A stretch of DNA of 26,754 nt, from the NCBI GenBank assembly GCA_004369085.1, contig ML210449.1, positions 1-26,754 on the forward strand, written 5' to 3'. The first letter of the stretch is position 1. Each line of letters begins with the position of its first letter. Source of the DNA: Coprinopsis marcescibilis. Taxonomy: Eukaryota; Basidiomycota; Agaricomycetes; Agaricales; Psathyrellaceae. Positions 11,189 to 20,327 of the stretch are shown one piece after another. Made by a program: the position numbers and the translations under genes. The notes below the pieces were generated by a model. It saw only the letters and a list, made by a program, of their open reading frames with translations. It was not told the DNA's origin and searched no databases.

Positions 11189-11388
11189 NNNNNNNNNNNN
11201 NNNNNNNNNNNNNNNNNNNNNNNNNNNNNNNNNNNNNNNNNNNNNNNNNNNNNNNNNNNNNNNNNNNNNNNNNNNNNNNNNNNNNNNNNNNNNNNNNNNN
11301 NNNNNNNNNNNNNNNNNNNNNNNNNNNNNNNNNNNNNNNNNNNNNNNNNNNNNNNNNNNNNNNNNNNNNNNNNNNNNNNNNNNNNNNN
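11189..11388. other. Assembly gap of exactly 200 N
   Basis: Positions 11189-11388 are all N. The round length suggests a placeholder, so the true distance and content are unknown. It falls between the two halves of the minus-strand partner gene. Confidence 0.99.
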
Positions 11389-12555
11389 TTTTAGTGTCTT
11401 TTAAGCAAGCTTTAGTGTTATTACACAAAGAGTGCTAGTGACTGTACTTTAGCTAAAGGCTACCGTCAGTCTTTGCCCTTCCAGGCCTTTATAAAACCGT
11501 GTTACCCATATAACAAACCCATAAAACCATTATAAAAACCTAAAAACCGTCTGTAACAAGTTATACGCTTCACTAAGTGCTAGTTACCTCGTCAAACATT
11601 TAGTTCCACTCAGCAACCCCCAAAACAACCCGCAGGAGCCAACTACGAGCACTAGAATATACATATCATTCGTCTAAACCTACGACGAACTTAACTACAC
11701 TATTTGTCTTCGACACTAGGTGATTTGGTTGGGTTTTTGTTGTTGTGTTGTGTGTTTGGTGTGTTTCTGCTGCTCAGCCGTTAGCATCGCATCAGCGCAA
11801 CTTGCTGAAGCCTTCGAATTGAACTTACTCTCGCTTCTCTGTCTCGGAAGGACCTTCCAATCTCCATTTCAGTGCCTTTGCTTCATAGGCCTTCTTCTCG
11901 GAGTCCGAAAGCTTGTTGAATATATCCGATAAAGCCAACTGAAAGAAATCGAATGGCTTAGCTCCAGTTTGTGGAATTTGCACAGGATCCAACTCAGCCG
12001 CCATTTCAAGGAGCTCTTCCTCTTTGTCCTCATCGTCATCGTCATCATCATGATTGTCATCGTTGTTGGTTGAAGCATCAGCCTTGTGTGTTTGATACAT
12101 TTCGAACTGCCGTTGAAGGACTTCATCCTTGTGTTCATAATAGAAAGGTTGCCTTCCCGAGAATTGTCCCCCCCACCTTATACCCTTCTTCCTCCTTTGT
12201 CCTCTGATACTGAACCATTTCTGGACATTCTGGACATAGTGAGACGTTGAATAATGCCACCAACAATGCTACTCACCTTCACAACATTCTTCCGTTCCAG
12301 CTTGCTAAAAACCTTGCCTTTCTCCTGCATTTCTTCAAGCAGGTAAAGTGCACTTGACACTTTGATTTCTTGTCGTTGTCGAGAGCTGATATCTTGAACA
12401 TACTCGGCCCTTCTCCCTTCCAAATAATTTCTTTGGCTGTCTGTAAACAGCTGATTGACACTCCGTGAAGCCACTTCCTCCTTGATATCACCGAGTTCTT
12501 CAATTTCGGTAGACCTGGTTGAATCATCTTGGGCAGGGGAAACTGAGGCTGACAT

Positions 12556-12735
12556 ATATGTCAAAGTGAGAGTGAATAAGTTGAATAGCCACGAGACAAC
12601 AACAGGGGTTGAGAGAATGGTCTTTAAAAGATAGGATCATGCATGGTGATCCGTACATGTATGATATGCCCGATTGCTCACATTCATCGACAAATCTTTT
12701 TCTGAAGCAACCACCTCATCGCCACTCACTCTAAC
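12556..12735. promoter_or_regulatory. Shared upstream region of divergent partner gene and KDZ transposase
   Basis: The minus-strand partner gene starts at 12555 and the transposase at 12736, leaving 180 bp between divergent start codons. A TTTAAAA stretch near 12621-12627 is the best TATA-like candidate on the plus strand. The arrangement suggests co-regulation of the two element genes. Confidence 0.4.
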
Positions 12736-15700
12736 ATGCCTAAAATCCAAAAAATCAACCAATTGGACACAAACCATTATGAACCTCAATTCAGAACCAC
12801 AAAAAGGGGAGCAATGGAGGTCAAGATGAACCTGGTGGATCCAAACTCAATGGATCATCGGGGTAGTCCTAGATCGAAGAAGTTGAAACACCCACCAGGC
12901 ATTCTATTCCATAAGAAACAGGAAGTCAGCAATGACACTCAGCCATCCCATTTTTCCGACATGGCTTCAGATACCTGTTGGCTGGATAACTATGGAGAGG
13001 ACGGAGAGGACCAGCCTTATCGCGAGGCATTGTTTCAGCCGTTTGAAGCCGAGTCAACAACAGGAAAGGTCAGCTCAGAATTCTCCCTAGAACCTTTAGA
13101 AATTGATCAAATGTTTCTGTTTTAGACAAACACGGAGTATATGGCTGAATGGCAGTCCTATAAATTCAGGAAGTACCTTGAGGTTATTCTTGAACGGGAA
13201 GCCGGCCCCATTAGATTGTGCCGAAGATGTGGGTTGGATGCTCCTTGGACATGCCGGGACTGCTGGGGCTCTTCGGGCACATTGTACTGTGGGCCCTGTT
13301 GTAATTCTGAACATTGACAGAGTCCGTTCCACCGGATTGAACTTTGGGTTGGGGATCACTACTGACAGGCTTGGCTCTGGCAAACTGGTTTATCTCTGTA
13401 CATGGGACACAGTGGAAGCCCATGCCCTAGCCTTGGAAAATCACAGGAAATTGAGAGGCGAGGACTAGCATTGAACGGGTGGCTACATGGCCCAGATGAA
13501 ACATTTATGGAGGATCCCACTGGAGGCTGTGTTCCATCCCAGAAGCAGCTTGGGTATGGTACGGCGCGATGGCAATTGTCCATGTTAATGGGATCCACCA
13601 TATACCTGTATATCCCTGTATATGCTCAGAGGCGGAGGACATTGACATACAATGTCTTCAGCATGGGCTGTACCCAGCCTCATGAGAGCATGTTCAAACA
13701 GTATTCACCTTCCCTCTCCTCGAAGACTACCATCTGACTCTGGTGGAATGCCATGTTTTGGCCGAGAAGTTTGACCAAAAGCTTCGACGGCTTACATGTA
13801 GTGTGGCACCCAACAATGTTCTGGTAGGTGTTCGGAGTTTCTCAATGGAAGCCAAGTTCATCTTTGTGTTCCCAGGACCGGAAACGAGAACTTTCAAGGA
13901 CATGGCGGCAATGGAACCATCTAAAAGACAACAAAAGATGTGGGTTTGGTCATTCCAATGAACAACCTGGAGAGGGAGCTTTGGCATTATTTTGTGGGGC
14001 ATGTCCCCAGCCTGGAATTAATGTCCCTGAGGGATGGGAGATGGATACAGACCAGCAGAAATACAGACTGGCATTGGCAACAGATTGCAACATGGTGCTG
14101 AACCACTTGGCTGGCAGTGGGGAATATGCCGATGTCTGGCTTCAGCCGGGGATGAGCTATATGGCCAATCGAGGTCCCTATGCTTCCCATTGTGCCGTTG
14201 CACAGGAGCTTGATGAGGTTCATTTTGTTAATCACTTATTTTACAGATTTTAATTAAAGTTTTAGCCCTCGACATGTGATGAGCACAGAGCTGTCAAAGA
14301 TAAACACAAGTCTCGTAAAGGGTATGATTCAACGGGGCTGGTAGCAGTGGCCTGCAATCGGCACGGATGCTTTGCCCCAGGGTCAGTGGTTGATATGCAG
14401 AAGGGAGAAAAGTAAGTCTCGCTCCCGAACGCCCGAGTTCCAAGCTTTATTACTTAGTATAATCTCAGGCAGCTTCATGCAGGCTATTCAGTTGCCCAGG
14501 CAGTTCGTCTACTTAAGCTCACATTATTCTTAGGCTTGCTATTCTACTACGACATCAACTGTTGGTACTCGGTCAACTTCTGGAAGAGAATGTCCAAGGC
14601 ACCGTGGCTAAAGTTTCCTCAACAAAAGGATTACCAGATAACATTCGGGATAGGTGCATTCCATGTCCATGGTCACCAAGAGGTCTGCCTACCCAGGTAT
14701 GGACCAACCTATATTCCAGGGGCAGGAACGACAAGCAGGGAAATTTTAGAGTCCCTATGGAGTATTTTGAACAAGGTGGCTTCGATCACCCGTTCAATGT
14801 CCCGGGCCCATCGAAGTGAGTTGCTTGATGCTGTCATGGAAGACATCAACTGGAAAAAACTGGTTGGGATGGGTAAGTCGGGCCCTTGACTTTTCAAAAC
14901 AATGATAACTCATTTGTACAACTGACTATCTAATAAAACGGCTTGAAACTGCCAGAAATTCCCAAGAAGAAGCCATCGGAGACTTTAGGCTACTCGACAT
15001 ACAAGCTACCATTGCACAAAGGGAAAATTGGTCAGCGGTGATGAAGAATGCAAATGATCTTCGGCACCAGGATGTAACGGGGCTTGATTCATATTTGATC
15101 CATTTGGGCAAAGGTACCTTGCAAACTTTTAAATATCCGGCCGAATCTTGACAGTATCTGACATTAGTGGCTCCGAAGAAGGTTGTGCAAGTAGATCTTA
15201 TGGAAGAAGAAAGGACAAGAAACTCAGGCCTAGGACTAACAGACTGGATTGCTTGTGGCATTGAAATCCAGGAAATGCAGTAAGATCTTTGATTTTGACC
15301 TGCTGTTGATTTAATCGGCACACTGTAGGATTTCAGTCCAATCTACACAGAGGACTCTCAGGAAGGGAGGTTCAGCACCTGACAAGCTACACCTTGCCTG
15401 ACACCGCGAACTCCTTCTCAGCAGGATAAATGACTACATTGACAGGGCAAAACAATTACTTCCAGATATCAATTTTGATGAGAACCGTCCCAAGGTTCCC
15501 TCTTTGCCCGATCCTTGTCTTTGTGATTTCGACTGTATCTGCCCACTGGTTGAAGACGACATTTTCACAGTGAAGAAAGAAGAGCCTGAGACTCTACCAG
15601 TTCTACTACCCTCATCCCTCCCCAATGTCTTCCACCAATATCCTCTTGCCAAAGAGATTGAAAGGAAACTCCACATAGCACAAGCAAACGAGACCCTGGA

Positions 15701-16399
15701 AGCCATGAGGGCTGCCATTGGACACAAATCATTTTTATATCGATCTGATGTTCGGCTGGCCAGGGGTTACTGGAAAAGGACCCTGGCGTACAAGTCAGTC
15801 CAAGATGTCAATGATGGTCTTCGACAGCAGATCAAAGTTTACAGTGCCTGCCGATGGTCATTGGAAAGGCTGGGTGCCCATGATGATCTCCAGAAATTCA
15901 AGGCCCTGCAACCAAAGGATACCTTGGCTCTAACTAGTGTCTATGATCCAAATTCAAGGGGCCAAAGAGACGCCAGCCTCTCTTGGATATGGAAAGTTGA
16001 TCTTCCTGAAGGCCATAATCAGGATGATTACCTTCAAGAATGTAAGTGTTCCTGTTATACAGCCTGGACTACGCTCATTGCCAAATAGTGTACAGGGTTA
16101 ATTGGATTTGAGCCAAGTCCCGTCAAGACCGTTGGATTGAAGAGTTGAACCTGATTCAGCATGAAATGCGCTGGCTGGTGAATTTTGCCAAGTACAAATC
16201 GGCACAAGCGGATCAATGGGTTTCCGGCCAGGAGCTTTCATTTGGCCACCTTGCATATGCTCATAGGTACAAGAGTGTCTGGCTCTCGGTGGCACATTGG
16301 ATGCAGGGCAAGTTTGATGGAGTGGTAGTTTATGGACAGACGACGCTGAGACCAGATAGTGCCAAGCCAGGTCCTTCCGGGCCAGGCCCGACCTTGTGA
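12736..16399 (+). pseudogene. KDZ (Kyakuja-Dileera-Zisupton) transposase with CxC2 cluster, inactivated
   Basis: Exons by splice phase: 12736-13068, 13126-about 13440, about 13569-13823, 13876-14217, 14266-14411, 14469-14872, about 14967-15113, 15168-15279, 15329-16041, 16089-16399. The CxC2-type cluster reads CRRCGLDAPWTCRDC then CGPCC, followed by FHRIELWVG and GHSGSPCPS. Next come IVHVNGIHHIPVYPCIC, TVFTFPLLEDYHL, WRQWNHLK and CGACPQPGINVPEGW. The RNase H-fold core follows: CDEHRAVKDKHKSRKG, STGLVAVACNRHGCFAPGS, FYYDINCWYS (Asp at 14551), FHVHGHQE, and REILESLWS (Glu codons at 14740 and 14749). The tail has GHKSFLY, NSRGQRDASLSWIW and LYRVNW. Core acidic residues look intact. The gene is dead through TGA at 13315, 13363, 13683, 15399 and 16109, plus a frame change between about 13440 and 13569. 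Confidence 0.85.
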
Positions 16400-16494
16400 C
16401 ATTGACGTTGATTCTTGTACTTACCGTGTGATTGAAAAGATAACAAATTCTTCCTGTCCCCCCTCCATTGTTTCCCTCGCCAGATACCTCTTAA

Positions 16495-17249
16495 ATGGCT
16501 GCACAACCTTCACCCAAAGTCCCTGAAATCCACATCCAGAATAAGCAGAACCCATTGGAAATAACAAAAAGATTCAGCCCTCAAGACTGGGACAATCTTG
16601 TGAACTACCAGTCAAGCCGATGCCGGGCAGCAGCTCAGGCCTTCATCCCTTTCTTGGAAACACGACACGGGCAGTCATTCAAGGCACTACTTACCCGTGA
16701 GCTGGTAAGTCAACTATGTTGCGACCCAATCCCTGATTTACAACTACCCAGGAGGCATTTTCTTCCTTTGTTGGCTTTGGGACACTCAGTATTGGGCCGT
16801 GCATCATTATCCCGGAATGTGGTAAGCGCCTCGGCATCCTGCTGCTGCAGGACCGTCTTGCCGATAAGATTGCCCTCCAAGATATACTGCAAGGACCAAC
16901 GATCAAGGCCGATCATGTTCTTTTTTCCTACAAAGGGGATTGGTGGTCAAATTTTCCCCCAAATTCTGACCCTGTGATCAGCTTGGGGGAAAATATCAAA
17001 CTTTGGATTTGGCAGAGGAGGACAATGGCTTTTGCCCCGTCAAGTGCTCCTACCCTCTCGCTCACCCTCAAACAGCTCACCTCCGAGGAGATTGTTGAAG
17101 CTCTGCAGATTGCCAAGATGGGGGCCGCCGAGTTGGACATTGAAATCAAGCACAATTCCGAGGATCAGGAGCTTATCAAGACCAAGATCATGCAGATCGG
17201 CTCTTTGCTCAAAGACCTTGAGCAATACCGAAAATGCAAAGACCTTTAA
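16495..17249 (+). CDS. Hypothetical protein, 235 aa, element-associated
   Basis: ATG 16495 (MAAQPSPKVPEIHIQNKQ) is followed by one intron, 16705-16751 (GTAAGT..CCCAG, phase 0), and a clean frame to TAA 17247. The central part GFGTLSIGPCIIIPECGKRL and DWWSNFPPNSDPVISLG looks globular. The last 75 residues (LTSEEIVEALQIAKMGAAEL onward) look like a long helix or coiled coil. I recognise no family function. It starts 95 bp after the transposase stop on the same strand, and another small gene follows 95 bp later. It has no nonsense mutation, unlike the transposase. Confidence 0.6.
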
Positions 17250-17344
17250 CTGGAGCCAGACCGTGGCAATGCCGAGATCACCCACAGTCCAATTTCAGTG
17301 TCAACGGGTGGATTTCGATTTCTGTTCATCACCCTCACCTCCCA

Positions 17345-18043
17345 ATGTTCGACTTCCCACATATTCCTGCTCGATATAGTCTCTCTGAATGTAATATGTT
17401 ACTTGAATATCTGGCATTTCGTATGGCTGTGTTTTTGGAGGACATCGGTGAGAATCAACAGGCCGAGTGGAGCTCCCTCATTGCTTCTCATTTCATGACC
17501 GAATGGGCAAGTACTCTCTTCTTCATGCCATCGGCACAGCTTAACCGGCCACATCGGCACTAGCTGTCAACAGTTTTGCTACTCGGCCAAGCTCTGTTGC
17601 TCTATCCTGAAGCTCGGGTGCCACCTGTCCTGGCCTCCATTCACAAGTTGACATTGACTCAACTGGACAACCCTTTCGGCTGCCTCCATGTATTGGCCGA
17701 TGGATATGGACCTGAAGGCCATCTCCAGGCGGCTCTACGCAAAATCGCCCGGCCGATTTTCTTTCCCCCCAGTGCACTTGAATGGTGGAAGGAGCAATCA
17801 TTAGACCCTGGAATGCAGGTGGTGATACAAGAATGGGACATGGAGTATGAAGCCTACTTGCTGCGCATGCCGGGGTGGTTGGGGAGGGGTGCCGATTTGG
17901 TGGAAATCTGTGATCTATTAAGTACAGGTGTTCAAATGATGGGAGACTCGGCACATCTTACCTCGTACATTATGGACCGACTTCAGCAAAATTCCGAAAC
18001 ATTAGAGACGTTTCGCAATAACTTCTATGATTGGTTGATGTAG
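17345..18043 (+). CDS. Hypothetical protein, 213 aa, element-associated, GC-AG intron
   Basis: ATG 17345 begins MFDFPHIPARYSLSE. The first exon ends at TGG 17506. The intron 17507-17563 starts with GC (GCAAGT) and ends TAG; both sides are phase 0. Exon 2 runs to TAG 18041. Notable stretches are FLEDIGENQQAEW, GCLHVLADGYGPEGH and ARPIFFPPSALEWWKEQ. The composition is that of a soluble, mostly helical protein. I recognise the pattern from agaricomycete element-associated hypotheticals but know no function. It converges on the TET/JBP homologue, with 153 bp between the two stop codons. It could also be a continuation of the preceding gene if an unseen intron removes the TAA at 17247. Confidence 0.6.
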
Positions 18044-18196
18044 GAGTGAATGTACAGTTCATGTTAATAATATACAGGTAATGCATGTACTACTTAGTCT
18101 GGACCCGGGAAGCATGACTAAACAATAAGTCACTTAGTATCCTGTATAGACTGCCTCGGCTTGTAAATAGGATCTAGTTTTTAGTTCTGGAGCACG

Positions 18197-19509
18197 TCAC
18201 TGAGGCATGGGTAAGTATGGATACTCCATTGTCAGGTCGATTGCTTCACTGAGGTTGGTTTTGATGAAGCTTGCAAGGCAGACCCGGTCTCCCTCAACTC
18301 GGGCCGCGCCATGTTGTAACGAAAACCCAACGAGAAGAACCATACATCCTGGGTTGTAAAGGAAACGGAGGCCGAGACTTGAAAGACCCAACCTCCCTCC
18401 ATTGTACGAACCAACACTGGCAAGGAGATCATATAGATAGGTTCCTCCCCCCTGCATGTCCCTGCGAACCGGCGTTTCCTGATTAGATACTACAGCCATT
18501 CCCATAAATGGAGAAGCCCAGACACTGAGAATCTTCTCAACAACTGACTTGTGATGAACATCAACATTCCCTTCAACAAGGGTCCGCCGTAGGGCCATTT
18601 GGTGGTTGTAGAGCTCTGGATGTACAATTGCCAGGAAAGCTGCGAAAAGGGATTGAACTTCTAATATGTCTTCAAGAAAGTTGAATGCTCCGTTGTCGGG
18701 AGGATTGACATCCCCACTTGGTCCTGGTATGGATTTGCCAGGCTCTGTATAGCATAGTTTAAGCTTTGAAACTCGACGGAATAAATACCCACTCACCCCA
18801 TGGCACATTGGGAACTTGAGGGGGCTGAGGACCGAGTTGCCTGGCTTTAGCTTGCAATATTGGGCAGGCCGGTATAGGTCTGGCTGGTCCCGCCAATTTT
18901 TCGAGTTGGGGTTGATCTTCAGGCTCGACTTCGGGTGGAGGCCGTACCTTTTGACCACTTCACATGTTACTGCCTAAGGCGTCATTTGACTGAGTCCCAG
19001 TCCCAAGGTGAAATCAACCGTGAATTTCTTGACACACCTGATGCCAACGGGTTAAAGCCGTTGGGAGGTATACCACGATGATATCATTGTTTCGATCAAC
19101 CACCATGGCAGGTCTGTCAATCAAAGTTTCGGTGCCAACTTTATTTTCAACGCCGGGAACAACTGCCAGGCCAAACATTTGGCCCAGTCGACATTCCAAG
19201 ACTACCGTGGGAGGGACATGCCCCAACTCGTTTGAATAATCTGTAATTGACCATGGAACCCTGACTAATGGATGTTTTGTTAATCTCCGCATGAACAATT
19301 ACACTTATTTTTGACTGACTTGCTGGACTCATGATGGCTCTTTGAAGCTCTTTGACAATTGTTAAACAGCTTGCCCTGTGCTCAAATGAGATCACATCCG
19401 GTGGGGTAACTTTCGCCGGCTCGGGATGGCCCATGCATTTGCAACAATACTCGACAGTGCCAGCCACAAATTGGTTGGTGGTATCAATCAGGTTGTTGCC
19501 TCGATTCAT
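18197..19509 (-). CDS. TET/JBP-family 2-oxoglutarate/Fe(II) dioxygenase homologue, metal ligand changed
   Basis: Four exons (19509-19320, 19264-19038, 18947-18797, 18744-18197) join in phase to a 371-aa protein without internal stops. Introns are 55, 90 and 52 nt. TET/JBP enzymes oxidise 5-methylcytosine or thymine in DNA using Fe(II) and 2-oxoglutarate. Exon 4 carries the double-stranded beta-helix: ASPFMGMAVVSNQETP, then RRD where the family has HxD, YDLL, LSSLGLRFLYNPGCMV, the distal His in LQHG (residue 334) and the 2-oxoglutarate-binding Arg in GDRVC (343). The first iron ligand is Arg 283 (CGC at 18466-18464) instead of His, one base from CAC. Exon 3 is a Pro/Glu/Gln-rich linker; another frame is also open there, but its junctions do not stay in phase. 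An upstream in-frame ATG exists at 19629. KDZ transposons commonly carry such genes. Confidence 0.8.
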
Positions 19510-20327
19510 TGTAGGAATGTCAGAATGATTGGGAGAGGGAGGTGGATATGGTTTGAAAAAAACTGCCAGCAAGCATATGTACAAGCGTTTGACGACCGTA
19601 TGTAATAACGAGATCATACAACCCTTCATTCAACTTTATTTTTAGGGTATCTCCAATTACTCTGCTGTCAACGCTATAAAAGTACGATGTATACGAAGCG
19701 CCTCACTCTTCCAATTGTCCCCCCACTTTCTCATGTTACTTTGCCAAACCCTCAAGCCCACAATGCTACAGCGCTCTATATTAAAATGGTAAGACTTGAC
19801 CAATATATACTCTTTCTTCCTTTGTAGCAAGCCTATTTGTTTTTTAATAAATGCCGTAATTCTCAATGTGTTTGTAATAAGCCCGTACCTCACCTTTTTG
19901 TTGTTGAGGCCAAGTTGGGCCGTCGGCAGCACGGTATGGTGCCATTTTGGCATATGGCTGCCCGAGACGTGAGATCAAGTTCCCAAACGGATACAATGTG
20001 CCGAGTTACTAGTACTATGTACGTGTGTGGGTCCTAAGAAGCCACTGGAGGTACACCGGGATTATTGACAAAAATCATGGCCGTGATTTAACGCCACCTG
20101 TTTGACAGCTGGGGCCATCCTATTTTGTAAGCCCTGCTCCCAGAATATTGCCCGATTGTCATCGTCATATCCACCAGGCCTGCCTATTTGCCATGTGTCT
20201 AACATCACTACCAGGCCTGCACATGTTTGTTGTGTCACATTAATGTAAACCAGGCTTGCCTGGATAACTCTTTTGTCTTGCACTCCTGTCTTACTCGATT
20301 GCTCATCACCAGTGCGTCACATGGCTG
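19510..20327. other. Right flank of the composite element, no gene recognised
   Basis: Open frames here (minus 19657-19953 and 20062-20283) show no domain or splice support. The right part holds spaced ACCAGGC(C/T)TGC motifs, listed separately. The P450 body begins right after. Confidence 0.45.
20173..20263 (+). repeat. Three spaced ACCAGGC(C/T)TGC motifs, possible subterminal repeats
   Basis: ACCAGGCCTGC occurs at 20173 and 20210, and ACCAGGCTTGC at 20249, at intervals of 37 and 39 bp. The last lies in a perfect hairpin, CCAGGC-TT-GCCTGG. Evenly spaced short motifs close to a transposon end are typical transposase-binding subterminal repeats. That role is inferred from position only. Confidence 0.35.

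Larger units (their letters stand above)
10389..11828. other. Interrupted stretch inside the partner gene (gap, tRNA-like sequence, AT-rich DNA)
   Basis: This lies between the splice donor at 11828 and the acceptor at 10389 of the minus-strand partner gene. It is far longer than any other intron in the window. It holds no convincing exon, although a CTAAC branch-like site and CAG acceptor near 11770 suggest a normal short intron followed by one lost exon. The donor is phase 2 and the next acceptor phase 0, so at least one exon is missing, probably in or near the N gap. Confidence 0.45.
8541..12555 (-). pseudogene. Broken element gene: homeodomain-like / HMG-like protein
   Basis: The N-terminal half is clean. 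ATG 12555 leads through an intron (12276-12230) to VQKWFSIRGQRRKKG, a homeodomain helix-3-like WF..R motif. An acidic Asp/Glu run (about 12020-12060) follows, then FFQLALSDIFNKLSDSEKKA and WRLEGP, an HMG-like segment. That exon ends at a perfect donor (GTAAGT at 11828). The C-terminal half resumes at an acceptor at 10389 (FRLANKFVLKALRDF), has introns 10222-10166 and 9880-9831, and continues through VQPSRLTVQRSRKLLNYWY. I recognise this two-half architecture from agaricomycete mobile-element proteins. Defects are in-frame TGA at 10274, 9410 and 9212, TGA at 8666 followed by 40 more open codons to TAG 8541, a frame change between about 9500 and 9410, and about 1.4 kb with an N gap between the halves. 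Alternative start: ATG 12564. Confidence 0.5.
4540..20310. mobile_element. Composite KDZ + TET/JBP DNA transposon (approximate limits)
   Basis: About 14.7 kb of closely packed genes (4855-19509) includes a KDZ transposase and a TET/JBP-type dioxygenase, a pairing known from basidiomycete KDZ transposons. Accessory genes are a Zn2Cys6-cluster protein, a homeodomain/HMG-like protein and three or four small proteins without known function. P450 fragments flank the block: an N-terminal piece ending about 4535 and a C-terminal body starting about 20328. I therefore place the limits near those points. Terminal inverted repeats and a target-site duplication were not found by eye, so the ends are inferred. 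The copy is inactive (stops in the transposase, broken partner gene). It has clearly fewer CpG dinucleotides than the F-box gene at the right of the window. Confidence 0.6.

Noticed and set aside
11108..11438. Open frames spanning the N run
   Set aside because: They consist mostly of unknown bases and cannot be evaluated.
13103..13468. Plus-strand 121-codon frame over the start of the transposase
   Set aside because: It overlaps the CxC2 cluster in the wrong frame; the transposase frame matches the family although it carries TGA stops.
13315..16111. UGA recoding (Trp or selenocysteine) to explain TGA-only stops
   Set aside because: The same genes use TGG freely for Trp, nuclear fungal genomes are not known to recode UGA, and at least one TGA lies at an Arg position. 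C-to-T decay is simpler.
18797..18973. Alternative TET/JBP exon 3 in the frame starting VVKRYGLHPK
   Set aside because: The following junction does not stay in phase with the usual acceptor, while the Pro/Glu-rich frame does on both sides.
19657..20283. Two minus-strand frames of 98 and 73 codons in the right flank
   Set aside because: No domain, no intron structure; probably chance frames.
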